Assembly: GCA_037975125.1 (NCBI GenBank)
Contig: CM075853.1
Location: 55,764,091 to 55,828,090, forward strand
DNA length: 64,000 bases
Direction: 5' to 3'
Source of the DNA: Latrodectus hesperus
Taxonomy: Eukaryota > Arthropoda > Arachnida > Araneae > Theridiidae
Shown: piece after piece, positions 26,637-37,248 of the stretch
Numbering within the stretch: position 1 is the stretch's first letter
How the letters are laid out: each line of letters begins with the position of its first letter
Notes under the pieces: generated by a model
The model's input: only the letters and a program-made list of their open reading frames with translations
Database searches by the model: none
Told to the model about the DNA's origin: nothing
Position numbers and translations under genes: made by a program

Positions 26637-26683
26637 TATAGATATATAGATATAGATATAGATAGATAGATATAGATATATAC
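26553..26683. repeat. Compound (TA)n-(GATA)n microsatellite
   Basis: TA array with occasional TATG, grading into GATATA and GATA units at 26634-26680. Confidence 0.96.
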
Positions 26684-26710
26684 ATAAAAATTTTATTAAA
26701 ATAAATTTGT

Positions 26711-26860
26711 CCTGTGAAACTGGTAGCAGAATAGTTAACGCTCTTGCCTTAGTTTCCATAGTTCGTGGTTTGGAATCGCAGATTGGGCTTGAATGCTTAC
26801 AGTGGTTTAAAATTCACTTAGATCAGTACGTCTGTTTGATTAACCTTCGTATGCATAAAA
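26711..26860 (+). repeat. tRNA-derived SINE-like segment, degraded
   Basis: The first 75 bases look like a decayed tRNA head: A-box-like tggtagcagaat (26721-26732), gttaacgctcttgcc, then B-box-like ggtttggaatc (26767-26777) and gcagattgggctt. Spacing between the boxes is about 45 bases, as in real tRNA genes. It lacks a clear cloverleaf acceptor stem. An unrelated body (agtggtttaaaattcact...) follows, which favours a tRNA-derived SINE over a functional tRNA. The 3' limit is uncertain. Confidence 0.5.
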
Positions 26861-27077
26861 TGTTTCATTAAACAACAATGAAGTCAACTTTTCACGCTTT
26901 TAATTAAGTTTTGATATATCTTTTAATGTATTTCCATGAAAATAATCAGCTTAAGCAGTAACTGAATGGAATTATAAACAAGGCTTTTTTGTACACCTGA
27001 ATAATCTATAAATTATAAGTGCATTTTTAAGTAGAATCACATTATGATTTTGTTTGTAAAATTATGGTTCCGCATGG

Positions 27078-27510
<433 letters not shown>

Positions 27511-27514
27511 TTTA

Positions 27515-27529
27515 TGGTGTAAGAAGTGG
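27515..27529 (+). promoter_or_regulatory. Primer-binding site, probably tRNA-Leu
   Basis: TGGTGTAAGAAGTGG lies four bases after the 5' LTR. It complements the 3' end typical of animal tRNA-Leu (…CCACTTCTGACACCA) with one mismatch. Assignment to tRNA-Leu is from general knowledge of PBS sequences. Confidence 0.6.
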
Positions 27530-27583
27530 AAAAGAAAGGATAAAAGCATCTGAAAAGGGTATGTAAATTTTCTTTATTTCAAG

Positions 27584-28726
27584 ATGAAGTTAAATGATAT
27601 CAAAAAGATACGCATTGCATTGCAGATCATTAAGTCGGACAAAGTAAAAGTTCTACATAAATTTATTTTCGATTCTGACGGAGACTGGTCAAATCGAAAG
27701 CGTATAAGAGAATTTTCTGGTTTTAATTTTGATATCGAAACAGAAGAATTTAAAAAGAAATTAAAAGTAATAGAAAATAATTTTTCTTTGAACGAATTAA
27801 TTACAATTTCTAACATTTTAGATATCTCTTTCGAAGGAAATAAATTTGAAATAGGAAAAAGAATACTTGAGCAGTTGTGCTCTTTGAACTCTTTAGCTGA
27901 GGGAATGAGCGACGCCTGTATGTCGGAATCGGATGTAGACGAAACAAACAAAAATGAAAGCAAAGAAGATTCTCCAATGCAATGTGGAAATAAAAATAAT
28001 ACTTTAAATGTGTGTGATAATGAACTTGGTAAAAATAATGATTCTCAAAATGTTTATATCAATTATTCCGATATCGAAAGCACAATTACCAAATTTAATG
28101 CTGAGTCGCATGAAAACATTAATAACTGGATAGAGAGTTTTGAAAATGTATCGAAACTGTTCCATTTATCAGATTTACAAAAGTTTATTTTTGCTAAAAG
28201 ATCGCTTGGTGGAAATGCCTTATTATTTGTTAGAACAGAACCGGAAATAAACTCGTGGGAAAAATTAAAAGATGCCTTAGTTGACGAATTTTCTGTTGAA
28301 ATAAATTCAGCTAATCTTCACGAATTACTTAGTAAGAGGAAAATGAAAGACTCAGAATCCGTTCAGGAATATTTTTTAAAAATGAAAGAACTGGGTCGCT
28401 CAGGAAAAATTGATGACGCCGCGTTAATACATTATGTGATTAAAGGACTTAATGATAAACATGAAAATAAAATGATTCTCTATGGATGCAAAAACTTGAT
28501 AGAATTTAAAGATAAACTTAAAGTGTATGAAGTAATGAAAAGTGATTCAGCAAAGAGTAAATATGCTTTCGATAAAATGAAAATAAAACATGATGCAAAT
28601 TTTAGATCTTATTTTTTTGATAAAAATAAATTAAAATATGATAGTAATGATAAATTTAATTCTAAATATGAAAATATGAATAAGAATAAAGTAAAATTTG
28701 ATGGTAATTTTGATTCAAAAAAATAG
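27584..28726 (+). CDS. gag: gag (capsid region) of Ty3/gypsy element
   Basis: 380 codons from the first ATG after the PBS. Residues about 160-320 form the retrotransposon capsid region, recognisable from WIESFENVSKLF, then LGGNALLFVRTEP, then WEKLKDALVDEF and VQEYFLKMKELG. The N-terminal 150 residues are charged and of unassigned function. The frame stops at TAG 28724-28726, directly after a run of seven A, just before the nucleocapsid zinc knuckles. Those are read in the +1 frame (28731-28838). Either one extra A has truncated gag or a +1 shift normally joins the frames. Apart from this the gag frame is intact. Confidence 0.9.
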   Translation: MKLNDIKKIRIALQIIKSDKVKVLHKFIFDSDGDWSNRKRIREFSGFNFDIETEEFKKKLKVIENNFSLNELITISNILDISFEGNKFEIGKRILEQLCSLNSLAEGMSDACMSESDVDETNKNESKEDSPMQCGNKNNTLNVCDNELGKNNDSQNVYINYSDIESTITKFNAESHENINNWIESFENVSKLFHLSDLQKFIFAKRSLGGNALLFVRTEPEINSWEKLKDALVDEFSVEINSANLHELLSKRKMKDSESVQEYFLKMKELGRSGKIDDAALIHYVIKGLNDKHENKMILYGCKNLIEFKDKLKVYEVMKSDSAKSKYAFDKMKIKHDANFRSYFFDKNKLKYDSNDKFNSKYENMNKNKVKFDGNFDSKK

Positions 28727-31700
28727 AGTGTGTTATAATTGTGGTTCACGTTCACATATTTCTAAATATTGTATACATAAAGACAAGGGATTATTGTGTT
28801 TTTCATGTCAATCTTTTGGGCATAAAGCTTCGGAATGTCCGAAATCAAAAGAAGCTGGTCCATTTGATGATAAGCCGAAAGTGAATTCAATAACTTGTGA
28901 AAATTTTATTCTTAAGGATGTTAAAATTGGTACTTTGAATGTAACTTTGTTAATTGATACTGGAAGTCAGAAAACGATTTTGAAAAAGAGTTTATTTAAT
29001 AAAATTAAACAACCCATAAGTTTACAATCTTCTAATATTTCATTGACTGGTTTAGGAATGAAATCAATTAAACCACTAGGTTATTTTAATGCAGAAGTTG
29101 AAATTGATAATTCGAAAGTTAATACAAATATTTTTGTTATAAATGATGACTCTGTAAATTTTGATTTAATTGTATGAACTGACATTATTAATCAAGGTAC
29201 TTTAATAGTTTCAACCAATGAAGTATCGTTTCACACTAACAAGAACGAAATAGATAATTTCTTAATTAATTTTGTAAATCTTAACGATGAATCGGAAATA
29301 GATCTAAGTCACATTAAAGATAAATCATTGTGTTCTGAAATACATTCATTAATAGAAAATTATGTTCCTAATAAAATTAAAAATGTTGATGTTAAGATGA
29401 GAATTAATTTAACTGATGAAATCCCTATTTGTTCATCCCCCCGACGACTACCACCTTTTGAAAAGAAAATAGTCGAAACTCAAATTGAAGAATGGTTAGC
29501 TAAGGGAATAATTCGTAATAGTTCTTCTGATTTCTCTTCACCTGTAGTATTAGTTAAGAAAAAAGATAATTCTCACAGACTTTGTGTTGATTATAGACGG
29601 CTTAATAAAAAAACGGTTCGTGAACATTTCCCTTTGCCAGTTATTGATGACGTAATAGATAAATTACATTCTTCTGTAGTGTTCACAACTTTGGATTTAA
29701 GAAATGGCTTCTTCCATGTTGACGTTGAAGAAAATTCCCAAAAATACACTTCATTCGTTACACACGATGGTCAGTATGAGTTTTTGAAGTGCCCATTTGG
29801 ATTAACAAATTCTCCGAGTAATTTTCAGAAATATATTAATAATGTATTTAGACAATTATTAAAAGACGGTGTTGTAGTGATTTACATGGATGACTTAATT
29901 ATTCCTGCCGAAAACGAAACTGAAGGTGTTAGAAAACTTAAACTTGTCCTGCAAACTGCGTCAGAGTATGGACTGGAATTGAACTTAAAGAAATGTAAAT
30001 TTTTGAAACGTGAAATTGAATTTTTAGGCTATAAAATAATAAATGGTAAATTACACTCATCAATAAATAAAACGAAAGCTGTAATTAAGTTTCCCGAACC
30101 AAAAACAACAAAAGACGTTCAGAGCTTTTTAGGACTGACTGGTTACTTTAGAAAGTTTATTAAGAATTATTCTATTATTGCTAAACCTTTAAGTGATTTA
30201 TTGAGAAAAGAGTCTAAATTTAAATCTGGTGAAAATGAAAGAAATTCCTTCAACCAATTGAAATACATTTTATCCACGGAACCCGTTCTTGCTATTTTTA
30301 ACCCTCAAAGTGAAACCGAAATTCATTGTGATGCCAGCATTGATGGTTATGGTGCCACCCTTATTCAAATGTCCCTAGCAGATAATCAGTTCCACCATGT
30401 TTACTACATGAGTAAGAAAACAACAGAAGCTGAACGAAAATATTCTAGTTACGAATTAGAAGTAATGGCTGTCATAGAAGCTTTAAAAAAATTTAGGGTA
30501 TATGTGTTGGGAATTCCTTTTAAAATAGTTACTGACTGTAATGCTTTTGCTATGACAATGAACAAAAAAGATTTATGCACAAAAATTGCTAGATGGGCTC
30601 TAATGCTAAGTGATTTTGACTACACAATCTAACACAGAAAAGGTTCTAGTATGCGACATGTTGATGCTTTAAGCAGAAATCCAATTTGTATGATAGCTCA
30701 AGATAGTTTAACACTAAAAATAATTCAAGCACAAAACACAGACGAACATATCAAAACAATTAAAGAGATATTAAAACAAAAACCTCATGATGATTATTTA
30801 CTCAAAAATGATGTTCTTTACAAATATATTAATGGTAATGAATTGTTAGTAGTCCCAGACGAAATGCAAATGAGTATAATTAAATCTGCACACGAGAAGG
30901 GTCATTTTGCAGTTAAAAGAACAGAAGATAATTTAAATTCTAACTTTTACATTCCTCAAATTAAACAAAAATCGAGAGATGTATATCTAATTGTATACCA
31001 TGTATTTTAAGCAATCGAAAAAGAGGTAAACAAGAAGGAGAATTACATCCAATCAAGAAAGACGACACGCCTTTACACACATATCATGTAGATCATTTAG
31101 GTCCATTAGAAAGTACTCATAAGAAATATAAATATATATTTGCTGTGATTGATAGTTTTACCAAATTTGTTTGGCTTTACCCAACTAAATCTACTGACGC
31201 TTCTGAAGTAATTTCGAAGTTAGAACTCCAAAAGACTGTTTTCGGTAACCCCTCTTGTATCATTTCGGATAAAGGTTCTGCATTTACTTCAAATGATTTC
31301 GAAGAATATTGTCGCCGTGAAGAAATTAAACATATTTGTGTAACCACCGGTTTACCTAGAGCTAATGGTCAAGTAGAGCGCCTTAATTCCAGTATAATTT
31401 CTGTTTTGTCTAAAATGTCGATAGATAACCCAGCTAAATGGTATTTGCATGTTAGTACAGGTTATAAACTCAACTTTTTACAGGAGTATTAACACAACAC
31501 CATTTGAATTGTTGTTTGGTACAAAAATGAAGCAAAACATTGATGTTAAAATTAAAGATCTCTTAGACGCAGAAATGCGAATAGATTTCATTAATAATCG
31601 CGATAACCTTAGAAAAGAAGCTAAAAAACAAATTTTAAAAGTTCAAAATGAAAATCGCAAAAGCTATAATTTAAGAAGAAAACAAGCAAGGAAATTCAAA

Positions 31701-31898
31701 ATAAATGATATTGTTGCTATTAAACGCATACAACAAGGTCCAGGTCTCAAGTTAAAACCCAAATTTTTAGGCCCCTACAAAATAATAAAAGTTAAGAACA
31801 ATGACACCTACGATGTTCAAAAAATTGGTTTTACCGAAGGTCCCCTGATTACCAGTACTTGTGCTGAGTATCTGAAGCCTTGGCCCGATGTAATTTAA
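28698..31898 (+). pseudogene. pol: pol of Ty3/gypsy element, with nucleocapsid knuckles at its start
   Basis: Two CCHC knuckles (CYNCGSRSHISKYC at 28731, CFSCQSFGHKASEC at 28797) precede an aspartic protease (LLIDTGS, 28956). Reverse transcriptase covers about 29450-30030 with YMDD at 29883-29894, and RNase H (HCDASIDGYGA) about 30270-30600. Integrase follows, with an HHCC zinc finger at about 30890-31000 and catalytic Asp 31091, Asp 31268 and Glu 31376 (35 residues between the last two). The C-terminal basic part ends at TAA 31896-31898. Lesions: TGA 29175-29177, TAA 30630-30632, a frameshift at about 30975-30985 inside the zinc finger, and a frameshift at about 31450-31480 after the integrase core. 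All catalytic residues are present between the breaks. Confidence 0.93.
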
Positions 31899-32354
31899 AA
31901 TGTGCTGAAAAAGAAGAGAAGACACCGATAACGACCAACTCCTGATTTTGACTTTTTGACTCCTGATTTGATTACCCACAGAATTGCTATTTTTTTAGAC
32001 TAAAACTTTATATTTCAGACTGTTACTTTTTCAAATTTAAAAAAAAGAATAGTAACTGTGATGTGTTCAAGACGTTTCCTTTTGAAGATGACCAAAGACG
32101 AGAGTGAAGATGTAGCTACAGATGCTCTAACCAGATGAAGACGAAGGAGTCCTCCATGACGGAATCTCAGATTCAAGGGACAACGACGATGATAGCGACG
32201 ACGATTTGGTTGAGAGCTGAAAAGACGAATTGAGAATTGACAACACTGTTTTAAAAATTTTCTTGAACATGTTACTGCTCCTGTTCATTTTTTTTCAGGA
32301 AATTCTGATTCCAGACGAACGCTGAGGTCAGCTAGTGTCATCAGGACGGCCGAT
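31899..32354 (+). other. 3' untranslated region of Ty3/gypsy element
   Basis: 457 bases between the pol stop and the 3' LTR. No env-like frame. The bases immediately before the LTR (catcaggacggccgat) do not form a normal polypurine tract. Confidence 0.8.
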
Positions 32355-32759
<405 letters not shown>

Positions 32760-32958
32760 TATTTTGTTTCAAACTAAAAGGAAATTGAATCGGCAGTATA
32801 TGCAAACAATTATTAATTTTATTAATGAAGGAAAAGATTCATTGCTTATACGCGAAAACTATAATTGCATTTCCTTGAATTTTAACTATGCTGTTGGGGT
32901 ATAAATTAATTTGCAATCCTGATAAACAAGATTTCTTATAGTCACATGTAAAATAATT

Positions 32959-32969
32959 ATTCTTACTTT
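32959..32969. repeat. LINE target-site duplication, left copy
   Basis: attcttacttt, identical to 35421-35431 and directly next to the LINE's (GAA)n tail. Confidence 0.8.
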
Positions 32970-35420
32970 CTTCTTCTTCTTCTTCTTCGAGTTGGGTTTG
33001 TATGTCATTGAGCACCTCTGCTTTTATCAGCATTTTGTACTGTTAACTCCAAACCCAATGTTTCTTAGTTCCATTTGCTCGGATCACCCACTTTATTAAT
33101 AAAGTCTGATAACCCTTTAATGGAATCTAGGTGTAACTCTCTAGTATGGATGATGCCTAAAGAGGTTAATCTAGGGAGGGCAAGAGCCTCGCATTCATAA
33201 ATGATATGCTTGGCCGTTTCCTCTTGCATATGCCATTTTTTGCAGATAGGATCTTGCTGAAACAGTCCCATTTTATGGAGATGTTTTCTGAAATAGTAGT
33301 GCCCAGTTATGAAGCCTACGATTAAACGTATCTTCTGCCTAGAGCATCTAAGAATTTCATAGGAAATCCTCGCTGATGACCTACAGATCATACCTTTAGC
33401 GTGGGTTTGACCAGGAGATTTGAGCCAAGCTTCATACATCTTCCGTTTTTCCCATCTGCGAACATTGGTTTTTGCGGTCTTCAAATTGATCCCACAAAAA
33501 GGTTCTGGACCAATGGGAACAAAAGACGATCCTTGTTTAGCAAGCTCATCAGCCTTTTCATTGCCTTCGATACCTTTATGCCCTGGCACCCATACAAGGA
33601 TCACCCTGTTTCTAGTTGCCAGTTCTGTAAGAAGGTTTCTGCACTCCAGAATCATTTTAGATTTGATTTCGAAGGAATTAAGCGCTTTTAAAGCGGCTTG
33701 ACTGTCACTGAAAATGAGAATCCGCTTATCGTAATAGCCCTTCTTCATATTCAGTTGCAGACAGTGGATAATGGCCAAAACTTCTGCCTGGAAGACCGAA
33801 GCGTATCGCCCAAGGCTTACAGACAAGCTGATTCTTGGTGACACGCCACAAACTCCCAGACCTGAGAGGCTGTTCTTCAGTGATCCATCTGTGTACCAGA
33901 TTAGATCTCCTGTTTTGGTTCCAAACATGTTGTTATCCCATTTCTCTCTAGTTGGAAAAACTACATCAAATGTCTTGTCAAACATGTATGTTTTTTCCAT
34001 GATGTCAGATGGCATCAGAAAAGTAGGGTCTTGAAATTTCCTGGTGATGCCCTTGTGCCCTTTGGCAACAGGCTGGTCATACCAGTGGTTTTGCAGCTTC
34101 ATTCTATATGCATTCAATCTTGCAATGCTGCATATGAAGATGTCCAAGGGAGTCAGATCCAACACAACCTCCAGTGCTCTGGTTGGCGTGGTGGAGATTG
34201 CTCCTGTGATGCAGAGACAGGCTAGTCTTTGTAGACTCCTCAATCTGTCAATCACAGTCTTCTGTTCCACCTTATGCCACCAGATCACACAGGCATATGT
34301 GAAAATGGGCCTGACAAAAGCTGTGTACATCCATAACATCAGTTTTGGATGTAAACCCCAGTTCTTACCAAGCATTCGCCTGCAAATCACAATGCTTTTC
34401 TTTGCTCGGTTGATCCTATCATCAATGTGCTTATTCCAGGTGAGTTTCTGGTCTAAATAGATGCCCAGATACTTCACCTCTGAAGCCACATTGATTTCAA
34501 CATCAAAAAGTCTTGGTATGAAAAAACCTTTCCGTTTCTTTTTGCGTGTAAAAGGTACAAGGTAGGTTTTCTGAGGATTAACCATCAGGTCCCTATCCAT
34601 GCACCATTGACCTACATAACTTAGAGCATCCTGCATGAGATGACAAGTTATGTCAAAATCTTTACCAAGGATAAGGATGACAATGTCATCAGCATATCCC
34701 TGCGTATAATAACCCTTATCATTTAGATGTTTTATAAGGCTATTTACAACTAGGTTCCAAAGTAATGGTGACAGAACACCTCCTTGAGGACAACCTCTAG
34801 TAGTCTTTTTTTCAAATGATTCACCGAAGATGTTCATTTGTATATATCTATCCGAAATTAAGGCCTCAATCCAAGTACACAGGGTTTGATTAATCCCTGC
34901 CCCTCTAAGTGCATTGAGGATGGATGGATGGGAAGTATTATCAAAAGCACCCTGGATGTCGAGGAAAGTTGCCAAGGCAATATCCTTTTGATCCAGAGTG
35001 GCTTCAATCTTGGAAACTAGCTGATGTAGAGTAGTCTCTGTAGATTTGCCGGGTTGATAGGCAAATTGAAGAGCATGCAAGGGACTATTTCTACCCAAGT
35101 AATCTCTAATATGCCGATCAATGATTTTCTCCATAATTTTAAGAAAGAATGAAGAAAGACTGATTGGTCTGTATGACTTGGCCTGGTCATAAGTGTCCTT
35201 GCCAGGTTTTGGAATGAAGACTATCCTAGTCTTTTGCCATGTCTTTGGTATATATCCCAGGGCCAAACTAGTTCTATACATTCTAGTTAGCATTGGTATG
35301 ACAACCTTTTCTGCCTTCTGGATCATGATGGGCATAACTCCATCAGGCCCAGGGCATTTTAGAGGTTTAAAGGCGAAAATTGCCCATTTAACAATGTTGT
35401 AGTTTATGATATTTTTAGCG
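32970..35420 (-). mobile_element. 5'-truncated LINE retrotransposon (RNase-H-bearing, I/R1-like)
   Basis: Inserted between two copies of the 11-bp sequence attcttacttt (32959-32969 and 35421-35431), read here as the target-site duplication. The 3' end is a (GAA)n tail on the minus strand (32970-32989) instead of poly(A). The 5' end is cut off inside the coding region, so the endonuclease and first ORF are missing, a normal result of incomplete reverse transcription. The coding part is intact, which suggests a recent insertion. Confidence 0.9.
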
Positions 35421-35473
35421 ATTCTTACTTTTATTTTCACAAATATATTGAATCTGTCACCAAAATTATTCAT
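33065..35473 (-). CDS. LINE reverse transcriptase and RNase H, 5'-truncated but open
   Basis: 802-codon frame. RT domain spans about residues 37-320: fingers with KCPGPDG (39-45), motif A FLDIQGAFDN (170-179), motif B GCPQGGVLSPLLWN (227-240) and catalytic YADD (260-263). RNase H spans about 524-650 with the acidic set Asp529, Glu564, Asp590 and Asp642 all present. A C-terminal zinc-finger-like stretch (744-761) has Trp747 where a second cysteine is usual. The upstream endonuclease is absent. The first 18 or so residues, including the ATG, lie outside the LINE in the target duplication and flanking DNA, so this start is accidental. No stop or frameshift in the LINE-derived part. RNase H plus RT places it in the I/R1/LOA group, clade not resolved. 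Confidence 0.92.
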   Translation of the reverse strand: MNNFGDRFNIFVKIKVRIAKNIINYNIVKWAIFAFKPLKCPGPDGVMPIMIQKAEKVVIPMLTRMYRTSLALGYIPKTWQKTRIVFIPKPGKDTYDQAKSYRPISLSSFFLKIMEKIIDRHIRDYLGRNSPLHALQFAYQPGKSTETTLHQLVSKIEATLDQKDIALATFLDIQGAFDNTSHPSILNALRGAGINQTLCTWIEALISDRYIQMNIFGESFEKKTTRGCPQGGVLSPLLWNLVVNSLIKHLNDKGYYTQGYADDIVILILGKDFDITCHLMQDALSYVGQWCMDRDLMVNPQKTYLVPFTRKKKRKGFFIPRLFDVEINVASEVKYLGIYLDQKLTWNKHIDDRINRAKKSIVICRRMLGKNWGLHPKLMLWMYTAFVRPIFTYACVIWWHKVEQKTVIDRLRSLQRLACLCITGAISTTPTRALEVVLDLTPLDIFICSIARLNAYRMKLQNHWYDQPVAKGHKGITRKFQDPTFLMPSDIMEKTYMFDKTFDVVFPTREKWDNNMFGTKTGDLIWYTDGSLKNSLSGLGVCGVSPRISLSVSLGRYASVFQAEVLAIIHCLQLNMKKGYYDKRILIFSDSQAALKALNSFEIKSKMILECRNLLTELATRNRVILVWVPGHKGIEGNEKADELAKQGSSFVPIGPEPFCGINLKTAKTNVRRWEKRKMYEAWLKSPGQTHAKGMICRSSARISYEILRCSRQKIRLIVGFITGHYYFRKHLHKMGLFQQDPICKKWHMQEETAKHIIYECEALALPRLTSLGIIHTRELHLDSIKGLSDFINKVGDPSKWN
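35421..35431. repeat. LINE target-site duplication, right copy
   Basis: attcttacttt, identical to 32959-32969, marking the 5' truncation point at 35420. Confidence 0.8.
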
Positions 35474-37208
35474 GTATTATTTACAAAGATATAACAGAAG
35501 ACTTTTTCTAGCGATTTGGTTTTAGTAACGTCAAAAATCTAGCTTAGCAATTGATTGACTTGCAGAATAACGATTTAAAAAAGTAATCATATTGAGTGAC
35601 TCATCCACAGGAAGTCTCACTGAAATTAAGGTAGCTAACTATTGCTCAAATTGACCAGATAAGCAACGTTGATCATATTTATTCATTATTTATATTTATC
35701 ACATTTCTTTGGAATTGAATGCTGCAGCCTAATATCCTTCAACCCACAAAATTATCTGATCATGTATTGACTATTCCAAATGATATGGTGAAGAAATCTG
35801 CGGTATTGTTCTTCTAATTCTGCATATTTTCTGTTTTAATTGTCGTATTTGGATAATTAGTATATAGTATGGGATAAAAATCTATGATTTATCTCTAAAT
35901 GAATCATAAACCAATACTGTATTCAGAAAAAAAACATTCAGGATAAACAATGATATACAGAGTATTTTCATCAGGAAGTGGGTATGATTAATACCTAACA
36001 TGTGAAATCAATGTATTCAATTTTTTTAAAATCACAATTAACCCAAAAATAAATGAAAAATTGAAATTCTAAAACATATAATTATAAATTATAATTCTCC
36101 TTATAAGAAACTTTATAATACTTGAAAATATTTTACATTGATAGAATTGATAATGATAGTATACTACTTTGATATATTAAAAATTTGACAGTATAAATCT
36201 TTTTCTTACTAGCAATACTTTCGTAAAATAAATTTCTAATTTTATATGATCTTATTTTAAAAGTTTTTTTATTGATTTTGATTCAATACAGTAGTCTAAA
36301 CTCAAAAATATTAAAAATGAATTTAAATATAGCTTTTCTTGAATTTATGATTTCAATATCCAGTCAGATATATTTTGTATTTCCATACCTTTAATCGCAC
36401 GTGCAACATTTCCGTAAAAGTGAGGTGCTATTTTATTTTTCTTCATTTTTCAATATTAAATATAAATTTCAGTATCAAAATCATGAAATTTTTTTTAAGA
36501 CTCTAAAGACGTATCTTTCATCCACACACGATACATATTTATTTCCCAGGCGAAAGGAAATATCTTCTTTCAACTTATTTCATTATTCATTTTGAGGCCA
36601 AATTTCAATATTCTTCATCTCAAAAGTATGTTGCTATTTTTTATTATAAAAATCTTCCAATGTTTTTAAAAAAATACATATGTAATAAATTTTAATTAGA
36701 GTTAATATCAAAAATAAACTATTTATGAAATGAATTTAGACTAATACAATTTAGTTATATTTCCTTTTATTAAAATACAAAATGTAGTAGATTAATTTCA
36801 AAGTTTGCTAGAAATTAACTTAATTGAATTATTTTAAAATTTTTAATTTACTTTGAAGCCAAATATTTTTAAAAATAATCTAAGATTGGTATTTTTTATT
36901 TGATGAGAAGTAGGTTCAGATATCACTAAATTATAAAAACATTCTTATTTACATATAAGTTTATTATAGTATATATTTTCTTTGTAATTTGAAAGTGCAA
37001 TAATAAAGACTTTATAAATATTTTAAGGAAATTGACGGAAATATAATGTATCAGGTGCAAATATTTATGTTCATAATTTGTTTATAATTTTTCTGATAAA
37101 AAAAGTTTTGAATTCAAGATTTGAATCTATCTAAATGTTTTATAAATGAATATAATGTATGTATAATGAGATGTATATAAAAGTTAAGGCACGTATTTGA
37201 AAAAAAAA
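35432..37208. other. AT-rich spacer
   Basis: Slightly more balanced at 35500-35760, but no frame, terminus or motif that I can assign. Confidence 0.55.
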
Positions 37209-37248
37209 TTCCGCAGTATTTCAAGGGACACTTTGAAATACTGCGGAA
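37209..37248. repeat. Perfect 16-bp hairpin with 8-base loop
   Basis: Left arm ttccgcagtatttcaa (37209-37224), loop gggacact, right arm 37233-37248 exactly complementary. It is GC-richer than its surroundings and flanked by A and T runs. Confidence 0.85.

Noticed and set aside
27574..27963. 129-codon minus-strand open frame
   Set aside because: Antisense shadow of the retrotransposon gag.
33401..35402. Several plus-strand open frames of 60-138 codons
   Set aside because: They are antisense shadows of the LINE coding region.
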